Source: Gonium pectorale | Taxonomy: Eukaryota; Chlorophyta; Chlorophyceae; Chlamydomonadales; Volvocaceae | Reading direction: 5' to 3' | NCBI GenBank assembly: GCA_001584585.1 | Contig: LSYV01000133.1 | Location: forward strand, 40,776-58,758 | DNA length: 17,983 bases | Shown: piece by piece, positions 1 through 9,400 of the stretch | Position numbering within the stretch: position 1 is the stretch's first letter | How the letters are laid out: the number at the start of each line of letters is the position of its first letter | Translations under genes and position numbers: made by a program | The notes under the pieces: generated by a model | Told to the model about the DNA's origin: nothing | The model's input: only the letters and a program-made list of their open reading frames with translations | The model's database searches: none

Positions 1-122
1 GGTGGCGGCGGCGGCGGTGGCGGTGGCGGCGGGGCTGCTGGCGGCGGCGGCGGTGGCGGCGGTGGCGGCGGTGGCGGTGGCGGCGGGGCTGCTGGCGGCG
101 GCGGCGGCGGTGGTCGCGGCGG
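1..122. repeat. GGC/GGT trinucleotide-rich tract with 54-bp duplication
   Basis: The block containing GGGGCTGCTGGCGGCGGCGG appears at 31 and again at 85, 54 bp apart, in a background of GGC and GGT triplets. It encodes poly-Gly on the plus strand or Ala/Thr with SSP on the minus strand. Confidence 0.85.
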
Positions 123-435
123 CGGGAGTTGGGCGATCGAGGAGATGTTGGAGACGGATGAAGCCGGGGAGGGTGTGGCCGTGCATGACGGTGGTAGATG
201 CGGTGCGTGGCAGATGCGCAGGGCGTTCGTGAGGAAGGGAGATTATTGGGGTGGGCTCGGGAGTGCGGCCGAGAGCGAGAGGGCACAGCGGGTGGGAGGT
301 CATCTGTGGTGTGGTGGAGCTGTGGCGGGCGAGGGTGACGAGGCTGTTGAGGATGATGTGTGTTTCGCTTGGTGTGGTCGGGGCGGGATGGAGGAGTCGT
401 AGGGGGTGAACCGGTGGATGGGGAGGCGCACACAT
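1..435 (-). CDS. Possible partial exon, Ala/Ser/Thr-rich protein (runs off left edge)
   Basis: A minus-strand frame is open from a stop at 498-496 to the window edge, with an ATG at 435-433 (MCAPPHPPVHP) and another at 303-301. It reads as a Pro/Ser/Thr-rich protein with PSETHIILNSLVTLARHSS, then HTLPGFIRLQHLLDRPTPAAA, and ends in Ala/Thr-rich repeats (SSPAATATAA). The DNA at 1-120 has a 54-bp tandem repeat, which is 18 codons. The complementary plus frame (Gly-rich, ending at TAG 400-402) is also open but gives a less natural composition. In such GC-rich DNA long frames arise by chance, so this is only a candidate. I do not recognise a family. Confidence 0.33.
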   Translation of the reverse strand, partial: MCAPPHPPVHPLRLLHPAPTTPSETHIILNSLVTLARHSSTTPQMTSHPLCPLALGRTPEPTPIISLPHERPAHLPRTASTTVMHGHTLPGFIRLQHLLDRPTPAAATTAAAAASSPAATATAATAATAAAASSPAATATAAAAT

Positions 436-1019
436 GTGTGTGGGGGCGGGGGGGGGGGGAGGGGGCGGGGCTGGCGGGGGTGCGTAAATGTGTGTCAAGT
501 GTTTAAAGCATCTTAAGCAACCAGCAGCGCGCGGCAGGTGTAGCTCCCCTGCCCTGGCCTGCCCTGCCCTTGGGGGGCCGGTCTCATTCATTAGTCAATC
601 GGCGCGCGCGCCGAACGACCGACCAAGAAAGCGAAGAGCGATTGGGGTCGCAGCGAGCAGTCAGGGGCAAGCGGGGGGGGGGCAGGGAGGGGGAGGTACG
701 GCAGGCTCACGTGCGGGGCAGATGAGGCCAGGGCGGCTGGATGGGCGGCTGGATGGGCGGCTGTGCATGTTGCATGGTGGTGCGGCCGCTGACGTTACGA
801 CGTGGCGGCCTTGGCAGGTCCCTAGGTGCACCGGATAGCCAGATGCTGCTTTCCTCTGCGCGCTGACGATCGTTGTATGTACGTTGTCAACTGGTGCTTG
901 TACGGGTTACGTTATGTACGGCAAATTATTGTTGATAGTACGCGTCCGTCCGGTCCGACCAGCCATGCGCAGGGCTGGCTGGCGGGCGGGCGGGTGGGGC
1001 GTACGGCAGGCTAGCACAT
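436..1019. other. Non-coding stretch, nothing recognised
   Basis: I see no supportable gene. It contains a run of twelve G at 448-459 and a short duplication of GGCTGGATGGGC near 738-760. Confidence 0.5.
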
Positions 1020-1085
1020 CACGTGTGTGCGTGGTAAAAGGTACGACCACGTACGTGGTCGTACCTTTTACCACTCACACACGTG
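1020..1085. repeat. 66-bp near-perfect palindrome without spacer
   Basis: The arms are 33 bp each and meet at the centre GTAC (1051-1054). The only mismatch is 1030 (C) against 1075 (T). The arm reads CACGTGTGTGCGTGGTAAAA, then GGTACGACCACGT. As DNA it could extrude a cruciform; as RNA it would fold to a long stem without a loop. Confidence 0.92.
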
Positions 1086-1519
1086 TCTAACGTGGCCGGT
1101 CAGCAGGCCAGGGCGGCTGTGATTGTATCGCACATTTCCCAGTACCAATGTACGGCGGCGGCCGCGCGGGGGCGGGGGCGGTGCGGGAGGTAAACAAAGG
1201 CGGACGGAGGATGTGGTGGGGGCTAGTGGGGCCCGCGGTGGCGTTTCGGATTGTGTGTGTGTGGGTGGGGGGGGGGCGGGCAAACGGCTACCGATACGGC
1301 GGCATGGCTGTGCGTGTCGGCGGCCCTGCCTGTGGTGGCACAGTGAGCGGGCTCCTGTGACCCGCCCTCCCCCACACCCCTGGGGGGCGGGAGCTGGCGC
1401 ATGACCTGCGTCCAACAGAGGAGCTTGCATGTGCAGGTTTTGTGCAACTGTTGTTGCGGATAGCTAGTTTCCAGCCATATATAGACAGCATGAGGGCTGC
1501 TGGGTACGGCGTGCCAGCG
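1086..1519. other. Non-coding stretch, nothing recognised
   Basis: G-rich on the plus strand (a G8 run near 1267-1274) with overlapping weak open frames on both strands that disagree with each other and show no recognisable motif. Confidence 0.45.
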
Positions 1520-1601
1520 TGCCATACGTACATACGTGTGCTGTCGTATACGACAGCAGGGTTCGACCGTATACGACAGCACATATAGTGTACGTATGGC
1601 A
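1520..1601. repeat. Imperfect inverted repeat with nested 20-bp palindrome
   Basis: TGCCATACGTAC at 1520 pairs with GTACGTATGGCA ending at 1601, and GTGCTGTCGTATACG pairs with CGTATACGACAGCAC inside it. A perfect palindrome TGCTGTCGTATACGACAGCA sits in the left arm (about 1539-1558), so two alternative foldings exist. Confidence 0.85.
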
Positions 1602-2283
1602 TGTTCATAACCACGTACTTTGGGTTATGGATTATCCTGACTGATTAATGTTGCTCTTCCTGCCATGGGAAACTACCCGGATCCGCTTTCATCGTATTGT
1701 ATCCTGCGTGCATGCTGCTCACCATATGCGAACCATGGCGTGGTGATCGCACAGCAGCTGTAAGTAAGGGCAAGAATGCACAACAACAAGGTTCGTGGCA
1801 TTGTGTACATGCCTTTGCATACCCCTCTAACTTCGTATGCTGTAGCCCGCCGGCCCCGCCCTCTCCTCCGTTACACCTATCCATCCCATCCATCGCCCGT
1901 ACAGAAAAAAAATGAAAACATACAGGACGTAACCAACCCGGCTGTGCGTGCCCGCTGTGCTGAGCCCGAGCGCGCGCCGAGAGCATACAGCGATGGTGAA
2001 GACGGCTCTGACAGCTGGATGGGAACGTGTCTGGTCAAGCCACGCCACGCCACGGATCGATTGGTTGTCACTAAATCTATCTTTGCCAAACGCCTCACCC
2101 ATGAGCCCGATGCGCTGAGCCCGAGCGCAGAGCGAGTCCACGTCTTCTCTATCTATCTCGTGATGTGCATGCGGCACGTTGGCACACAGTAGCCCAGTGC
2201 CGAGCATGCAGTACAGTATGGTTGGCGGCACGCGACCCTCCCTCCCTCGCTCACACGCTGCCCACGAACCGCTCAGGTTCTTT
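1602..2283. other. Non-coding stretch
   Basis: No supportable gene. The word GCTGAGCCCGAGCGC occurs twice (about 1959 and 2115) and a related word recurs near 2742 and 2780. Confidence 0.45.
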
Positions 2284-2740
2284 TCTGCAATTGACAAGTT
2301 TGCATACGTGTCCACACAGCGCCGAGTTGGTGTCTGTGCCACGCTCAGCCTTGTTGTCTTCCCTGCCAGGCGTTCGTTTGCTGAACGAACGGTCACAAAA
2401 AACCCCACCGATCTTTCGGTGGAACCCGCCCTGCGGGCGGGGTCTTTCGTTCAGCCCATAGCAGGGTCCTGCTAAAAGGGCCCTGCCGTTCGTTCACACC
2501 ACCGAACGGGGGTCTTGTGCATTCGTCCAAAACCACCAAAACGGCCATTCGTTCGTTCGGACGAACGAAGATACCATGGCTGGCCACGCTGCGCTCTTTG
2601 TGTTTCCTGTTCTGGGCCTCACGGCTAAGCCAACACCCGTTGTCTAATGCTCTGCTATGGCGGGTCGGGAGCCAATGGGCTCGTGTGGCCTGCAGCCCCT
2701 CTGGATGGGAACCTGCAGTAATCTGTATCTGTATCTGCTG
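2284..2740 (+). repeat. Dispersed repeat copy interrupted by a hairpin cluster
   Basis: Parts 2284-2365 and about 2595-2740 match, on the opposite strand, 14590-14791 inside intron E2-E3. Shared words are CAAGTTTGCATACG, CGGGTCGGGAGCCAAT, GTGGCCTG/ATGGCCTG and GTAATC. The match is collinear except for about 210-230 bp (roughly 2370-2590) present only here. No coding capacity is evident. Confidence 0.6.
2371..2569. repeat. Cluster of five small hairpins
   Basis: The arms are 2371-2378/2384-2391 (CGTTCGTT), 2405-2411/2416-2422 (CCACCGA), 2425-2431/2435-2441 (CCCGCCC), 2461-2466/2481-2486 (GCAGGG) and 2552-2559/2562-2569 (TTCGTTCG). The first and last both use the TTCGTT word, so the block is bounded by related palindromes. 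A non-autonomous mobile element is possible. Confidence 0.7.
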
Positions 2741-3156
2741 CATGAGCCCGAGCATAGAGCCGAGTGCGTGCAGCCCGAGCGCTCGGCTGTCCAGCAGGCG
2801 GCCTACCCAGACCACGTACTCCATCCGTTCACCGTATAGGTAGTCATCATGGCATTGCCAAATAAAGTCAGCTGACATTTATCGCTGGATGTGTATATAT
2901 GTCCTCATCAGGCACACAGTTCCCTCGTTTGCTCCATTGCCATGTAGCTAGGTAGTATGGTAGGTATACACACGTATACATACATGCGGTGCGTGTGTAA
3001 GCGGGCCTGTCCAGGTCTCGCTTGTAATATGTACGATAAACATGTACTATTACACGTAAAGTGCTGGGCGGATGTGGGGACGGGCGGCCGCTGCGTGCTG
3101 CCGTACTATAGCCATCATGGTATACACAGCAGATGGTCCTCTATCTACCTATCGCG
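2741..3156. other. Non-coding stretch
   Basis: No supportable gene. AT content is higher than elsewhere, with many TATAC and TACAT words (2890-3060). Confidence 0.45.
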
Positions 3157-3157
3157 G

Positions 3158-3209
3158 TGGATGAATAGATGGATGGATAGATTGATGGATGGATGGATGG
3201 ATGGATGGA
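3158..3209. repeat. GGAT/GATG tetranucleotide microsatellite
   Basis: A run of GGAT-type units with a few interruptions (AATA, ATTG) on the plus strand. Simple repeat; no coding role inferred. Confidence 0.9.
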
Positions 3210-3639
3210 CACTGCGGGTACATAGATACATGCTACCATCTCTACCATACCATGCGTGCATACATGCACACACGCGTCCACACACACGCGTAAGGGCACT
3301 GTCAGACCCGCTCATCACTCTGACCAGCGTATAGATAGATAGCGAGCTAGCAAGGTGGTGCATGAAGCATACGCTGATACATATGTGTGGGCACACGCAC
3401 ACGCACGCACTCCATCCGTGACAACACAAACATACACACATGTGTGCGTGCGATCACTACTGTACTGACGGACCCACTCATCGACACATGATGAGTGCGT
3501 TCGGACGCGCTCGCGCGCTCCTCTCCGGGGACATGCACACTGGGGACAGGCGGGCACGCACTGCACGGCACAGCAGGGCGGCCTAGTCACGGGTCACTCG
3601 GAGTGGACGAGCAAGCAAGAAACGGCGGGCGGGCGGGGC
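3210..3639. other. Non-coding stretch rich in CA/CG words
   Basis: Contains alternating CACACG and ACGCACG stretches (3265-3290, 3390-3445). The minus-strand open frames are Cys/Val-rich translations of these repeats and are not supported as genes. Confidence 0.45.
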
Positions 3640-4470
3640 ATGCGGGCTCATCATGTGCGTCCGGGTACATGACGTGCCCCGTAGTGCGTGTCTGGTCCCC
3701 CGCCCCTCAAGCGCCGAGGGGGGGGGGGCGGGTACGTGCAGTAGTGTATCTATCTGGTCCAAACAACCCCCACGCACCATACACCATACATCGCGCCGTA
3801 TGTCGCCTTTTAATTGCCGTCAGTTGCTTACCACCATCAATCGATGTACAAATCGCCCAGCCTGGCCTCTGCCCGGCCTCGCTCCGCCCAGCATGCAGCA
3901 GCCTCCACCCAGCATGCAGACAAGGAATGACCCCGCACTGGAGTCATCCCCTTAAATCCATCTTCGTCACAACATCTCATCCCACAGCAGCTCTTACCCC
4001 GTCTCCGCACCCTTCCTCGCCCCCCCCCCCACCCCGCCCCGCCTCGACCCACCTTGATCTCGTGCCGTAGCAGCTCCCGCGCGAGGCCCGACGGTCAGCG
4101 AGTGCGTGTCTGGTCTACCACCCCCCACCCCCCCCCCACCCCCACCCACGTCCGGGTATGTGCGTTCGGGTACGTGTGGCTAGTGTATGTAGTGCGTGTC
4201 TCTGAGATCCGGCACACGCCACCACCCACCGCATACCATACCGTACATGGCGCCGTCTGCAACAGCGTGAAAAGGCTTACTCGAGATGGCAGGAGCCCTT
4301 CAGGGTTGGGATACATGCAGCTGCCGTACACATGCAGCTGCCGTACACGTACACGTCAGTTGCCGTACACGTACACGTCAGTTGCCGTACACGTACACGT
4401 CAGTTGCCAAGCTAGCCTCAATCGATCGATACAGACCGCCCGGCCTGGCCTCTCCACCTGGCCTCCACCC
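3640..4470. repeat. Diverged local duplication (3640-3900 and 4100-4470)
   Basis: The two halves share ordered words: GTGCGTGTCTGGTC, GGGTACGTG, TAGTGTATSTA, ACCATACMNTACATSGCGCCGT, GTCAGTTGCC/GTCAGTTGCT, CAATCGAT and GCCTGGCCTCT. The second half carries an extra C-rich run (4121-4142) and the 22-bp tandem repeat. It appears non-coding. Confidence 0.6.
4341..4408. repeat. 22-bp tandem repeat, three copies
   Basis: The unit GTACACGTACACGTCAGTTG plus CC starts at 4343, 4365 and 4387, with a degenerate start upstream (ATGCAGCTGCCGTACACATG, 4315-4334). The first half of the unit is itself built from ACGTAC words. Confidence 0.9.
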
Positions 4471-5426
4471 AATCAACAGACAGACCGCGAATCTGAATCC
4501 ACTAGATAACAACCAGTCTGTCCCATGTCCGTCACTTTGCCCTCCCCCCCCCTCCCCGGGTGGTGCACTGCTGCCCTGGGCTTTGGGGCGTGGGCGCAGA
4601 GTGTAAGGCTGCCGTACGGCATCCAAGCAGCAGGCTATCGTACATACGGTACGGGCCCTGAATGAATCGTCCACGTAGTGCATACTGTTGTGTCCTCCAT
4701 TCTACATAACATACAATAACGATGTGTGTGCGGTATACCAAGCAAAAGTTTAGGCCACATGCTATCGCTTGATACGGGTGACTCATGAGCCAACCCCTAA
4801 CTACCCCCAACCCTCTGCACTTCCTGCAAGCGAGTGCAACGGCGTGGAAAGGTACGCATGCCTGGCCGCCACGGCCCCGTCTAGCAATATGATGACAGGC
4901 AGAACGACCCCGGAATGACAGGGAAAATGGGGTGTTACCAGTCATAAACACTTTATGACCGGCATTAATAAGCCAGGTCCCGTTTCCCGAGTGCGCACGT
5001 CTGCTCTGACCGCCGCGGCCCCGTCTCGCAAGGAACAGCGCCAGGCCAGGTTGGCTGCCTACTACATTTTGTCCAGAAACAACACCTCGCGGTCCCAACC
5101 AAAAATGGGGGCCTGAAGAAGGGGTGCTTGAACAGTAAACACAGGCCCTAAGAGGGGCTGGCCCCTTGGGATGGAGCCAACAAAATGCCCCCCCCCCCGG
5201 GTATGAAGTGCGTCGTCCTTGGACGATTGTCAAACAATGGTCGACTTCCTTATCCTATTTCGTCGGGCCAAACAAGTCACCCCAACAGAACGAAGGTGAC
5301 CACGCTTCCCAGCCAGGCTGCTGCCCCCCACCGCACCCCTACCCCACGCCACCGCCGTGTGCCCACTGGCCACCGCCCACTGGCCGTGCCGCTGCAAGCG
5401 CCCCACACACGTACGGTGAGTCCTTA
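4471..5426. other. 3' flank of the RCC1/membrane gene, no gene recognised
   Basis: This lies directly downstream of the E8 stop on the minus strand and should contain the 3' UTR. It holds a word repeated twice (CGCCRCGGCCCCGTCTMGCAA at about 4866 and 5011). A 233-codon minus frame crosses it (5233-4532), but it has no recognisable motif and overlaps the repeats. Confidence 0.45.
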
Positions 5427-6492
5427 CTATGTGCTTCCTGCTGGGACGTTGCGTGAAATTGGGGGCAGTGGTTGCCTGCGCCCTTGGCCTCCGGGCTGCC
5501 GTAGCAGGGTTTCAGCAGCCTGTGATGGAGCGGCTCCGGCTGCTGGTGGTTGTGGTTGTGATGGTGGCTGTGTGGACGGGCCCTCCTTCAGGCTTGGAGC
5601 GCGTCCCTTGGTATGGTGCAGCGGGAGTTCGCTGCCACCGTCACCTTGTTTGGGTTCGACCTTCGTTATTGATGACGCGAGCTTGGGCGAAGCCGCCACC
5701 GGCACTGCGCTGGGACGCTTTGGCGGAGTGGAGGTAGTGGTTTCTCCCGCCACAACGGATGCCTTCAAGCTTGAGGTCTGCTCCTTGGTGGGATGCAGCT
5801 GGGAGGCTCTGCTGCCACCATGGCCTTGTTGGGGTTTGTTGGTGCCCGACGATAATGCACGCTTTGGCAAATCCACCGCCGGCACTGCGCTGGGACGCTT
5901 TGGCGGAGTGGAGGTAGTGGTTTCTCCCGCCACAACGGATGCCTTCACGCTTGACGCCTGCTCCTTCGTGGGATGCAGCGGGGAGTCGCCACCATCGTCG
6001 CCCTGATGGGGTTTAAAGTCCAATGACGATGCACGCTTTGGCAAAGCCGCCGCCGGCTCTGCGCTGAAACCTTTTGGTGAAGTAGAGCTGACGGTTACTT
6101 CCGCCACTACGGATCCCTTCCAGCTTGAAGCCTGCTCCTTCGATTGATGCAGCTGGGAGTCGCCACCACCGTCGCCATGATGCGTCGGGATCTTTGATGA
6201 TGATGATGAGCACTTGGGCAAAGCCGACTCCACCTCCGCACCGGCGGCACCACTTGGTGGAGGGGAGCTGATGGCCCCTTCCGGCGCCACGGATGCCTTC
6301 CGCCACCTTTCGCAGCACTTTTTCGCCACTTTATCGAAGATCTTGTGCAGGAGGCCGTTGTCCAGCTCTAGGGTGGACAGCGTCTTTTCCTTTTTGATCA
6401 GCAGATGGTGACCGATCTGGTAGAGGTAGTCCAGTATGAAGTAGGCCGAGACTGTGCACGACACTAGCGCGACGGCGGTGAGCCCCGCCAAG
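5427..6492 (-). CDS. Exon E8: last membrane segment and repeat-bearing C-terminal tail
   Basis: The exon starts (S)[18 protein letters not shown], a hydrophobic segment that continues the membrane domain, then [19 protein letters not shown] Lys/Arg-rich stretch ([12 protein letters not shown]) follows, consistent with a cytosolic side (inference). The remaining ~250 residues are hydrophilic, with about four imperfect repeats of 58-60 residues. Repeat words are [30 protein letters not shown] and LPKRASS. Two copies share 67 identical nucleotides (5701-5767 and 5881-5947) exactly 180 nt apart, a sign of recent duplication or conversion. The end is Gln/Pro-rich ([14 protein letters not shown]) before TAG at 5429-5427. 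The Ser/Thr content would allow phosphorylation, but no defined motif was seen. An ATG-started frame extends slightly upstream to 6512, but the splice to E7 explains the protein better. Confidence 0.72.
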
Positions 6493-9400
6493 CTGCACGC
6501 GGCGGAGGGCATTCAAGAGGGTGGGTTGGGGACGGGCATTATTGGGTGGCGCACTGTGTATGCATAGCTAGGAAGCGCGATCGACCAGAATGGGACGATT
6601 GAGGGCAGGGGGGTGGGGGGCACCGCAAGCAGAAGAGTGGCAACTTCCCATCTGCAAACATGGCAATAATGAAACCTCCACATGCCGCCAACCGCGACCC
6701 CGCACCTGTTGTTGTACATCTGTATGCCTAGCTGCGGGATGCTCTCGAGGAACAGCTCTGCCAGAATGAGCCATTGTGTACGGCCCTGATTAGCGGCGCT
6801 GTTGTCTCCTCTGCCGCCACCGCTGCGCTCCACCACCCATGTGTCCAGCCACCATTGGCGCAGCTTGCGGCACGTCATGAGCTTGCTCAGCACCAGGAAG
6901 CAGCCGCAGAGCAACGAGGCAGCCGACAGCAACAGACCCACGGTGCCGGCCACCATGATGCACACTGCTGCTGCTACATGAGTGAGAAGCGTCAGGAGCA
7001 CCAGCAGAAGCCAATAGATGGCAGCATGCAGGCTGGGGAGCTTGGTGTCAGATTGTTTTTTGCACTTGTCCTTCATCCAGTTACACGCCTTTGCAGCTGG
7101 GGGTTGGGCGAACTGGTAGGCCGCCACCACCGGCCTCGGCAGCTTGTGCTGCGAGTACCGCAGCCCTCCGCCAATGTCGACGACGAGGAAGGGCACCACC
7201 TGAGCGAAGATGCAGATGAGGCACGCCCATCGCAGGAATGGGGAGTAGAAGGGCGCCGACACCAGGTACATGGCATCCGATATGACGTCAGCGCTCGAAA
7301 GGAGGACGGTGGCCCAACCCTTGGGTCCTTCACCTGCGAGAATGAGCCCCGCGGCCGCAATGACCACTGTCCCAACGCACAGGGACGAAATAAAGATAGG
7401 CCATGCGGTGGAGGATACGTCAATGATGCTAGCAGGTGGTGGCGGATTCGGGGGGCGTGGTGGAGAGGGTGGAGGGGGTGGGGGAGAGGGCGAGGGAGGG
7501 GAAGGCGGCAGAGGTGAAGGTGGGAGAGGCGAAGGCGGGGAAGGTGACGGTGGCGGAGGTGAAGGAGGGGGAGGCGAAGGCGGGGGAGGTGAAGGCGGGG
7601 AAGGCGAAGGCGGGGAAGGCGAAGGTGGGAGAGGCGAAGGTGGGGGAGGTGAAGGTGAGGGAGGTGAAGGTGAGGGGGGCGAAGGAGGGGGAGGCGAAGG
7701 GGGAAAGGGGAAGGTGGGAGAGGCGAAGGCGGGGGAGGTGAAGGCGGGGAGGCGAAGGCGGGGAAGGCGAAGGCGGGAGAGGCGAAGGCGGAGGAGGCGA
7801 AGGCAGGGGAGGTGATGGCGGGGAGGCGAAGGTGGGGAGGCGAAGGCGGGGAAGGCGAAGGCGGGAGAGGCGAAGGCGGGGAAGGCAAAAGCGGGGAAGG
7901 CGAAGGCGGGAGCGGCGAAGGTGGGGGAGGCAAGGGTGAGGGAGGCGAAGGTGAAGGCGAGGGAGGCGAAGGTGAGGGTGGCGAAGGTGGGAGAGGCGAA
8001 GGCGGGGGAGGTGAAGGCAGGGGAGGTGAAGGCGGGAAAGGCTCAGGCGGGGGATGCCAAGGTGGGGGAGGTGAAGCCACCGCCAGCGCCATCACTGTGC
8101 GCCCAGCGCCGAGGTCCACAAACGGCAAGCTGCTGCCCATCTCGGCTGGGGCATCGCCCCTGCAGCAGGAGAGGACCCGCCCGGGGGAGGGCGGAAACAT
8201 GGAAGTTATCAATCGGTGGTGATTTGGAAGAGTGGGCCAGTTGACGCGCGCTACGCTGCTGGCTGTAGGCCGCACCTATACTGGCTACCTTAACTATCGA
8301 TATTTTTTGAAACGTCTTGTTACCCAGTCTCCGCATGTCAGACTGAGCTCTATCTAACCTAAGCCACGTCACCTTCGAGCGCGTGTACTCCGTTGGGTAA
8401 ATCACAGTGGCTGCAGTCTGGATCCCAAGTTTTGGTACTACTACTGGACAACATGCAAGAGCTCACGATACGCAACAAATCGATTAGAGCAACAGACCGA
8501 AATGGGGGTGGTGAACATGCATGCATGTTTGCTGGACGGCCCAATCAGCATTATTTCACAAAACACCGACTAATTCGCGCAAAAAAGGTAAGTGTGTAGA
8601 TCTTGTACCATCCCCTAAACACATTATCAATCAATCCATGCAGTGTGTAAGTTACAAGACGACTTTGACATGTTATGCCGGGCCTCTTGTAAACGGTTAA
8701 CTAAGCTCCCAGGCTGGACAACCAACCCAAACAAATGAAAAGCCCGTACAAGGCGAAGCCCTACATTAATAAGCCATCTCACATCCGGGGTGTCGGCGGT
8801 GGTCGAGTCGGGCACTGCACGTTTACTGCAGGGTCGGAAGCTGCTGTAGATAGCTATCATCTATAGATGACGCAACCACGCCCGCTCAGCAGCAGCGCGC
8901 GCCCGCTTGCACACCACGTATACAGGCACCCCTACCGTTTTACGGACCCATAACCGAACCTGTAGTAACGAACGGTAGGGGCCTCCTACACTACCCCGCT
9001 CGCACCCCACGTCGTGCGTACACTCCCACGCACACTGATCGAGACAGCATATCCGTTGGCATTATTGGCCAACCCACCCACCCACCTACCACGCCCGCCC
9101 AAGTTCTGTACTCGCCTGGCCGCTGTGTCGCCGTAGCCGAGCTGCCCATTGCCATTCAAGCCCCAGCACTTGACCCCTCCGTTGTCCAGCACTGCGCAGG
9201 TATGGGCACCACCTGCTGCTACTGCCACCGCCATGCGCCCAGCAGCGCCGAGGTCCACAAACGGCAGGTTGTCGCCCATCTCGCCTGGGGCATCACCCCT
9301 GCAGCAATGAAAGGTTCGCCAGACGGAGGGACCGAACTAAACAATAATGAAGACATCACCGGCTATGGGGGCGACCTACAAAAATATACTACAAGGGCTG

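Noticed and set aside
1555..1572. Possible tRNA T-arm (GGGTTCGACC)
   Set aside because: No acceptor, D or anticodon arms surround it; it is the loop of the 1520-1601 inverted repeat.
1827..2408. 193-codon minus-strand frame in the left flank
   Set aside because: Composition is irregular, it ends in the hairpin cluster, and no domain or splice pattern supports it.
4532..5233. 233-codon minus-strand frame downstream of the E8 stop
   Set aside because: It has two ARRGRGGQ words from a DNA repeat, no recognised domain and no splice context. Probably 3' flank.
6774..7517. 247-codon plus-strand frame, Gln/His-rich then Arg/Gly-rich
   Set aside because: It is antisense to the membrane domain of E7, whose hydrophobic segments and splice sites are coherent.
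7429..8080. Intron spanning the whole Pro-rich tract (GTGGCT donor near 8080, CTAG acceptor at 7429-7430)
   Set aside because: The donor would be phase 0 and the acceptor phase 2, so the frame is not restored. The Pro register at both ends also matches the adjoining coding frames, which supports coding.
7270..8222. Plus-strand Gly/Glu- and Lys/Ala-rich open frames
   Set aside because: They are antisense readings of the Pro/Ser repeat. With no CT, TTA or TCA words in the tract, every frame stays open by composition.
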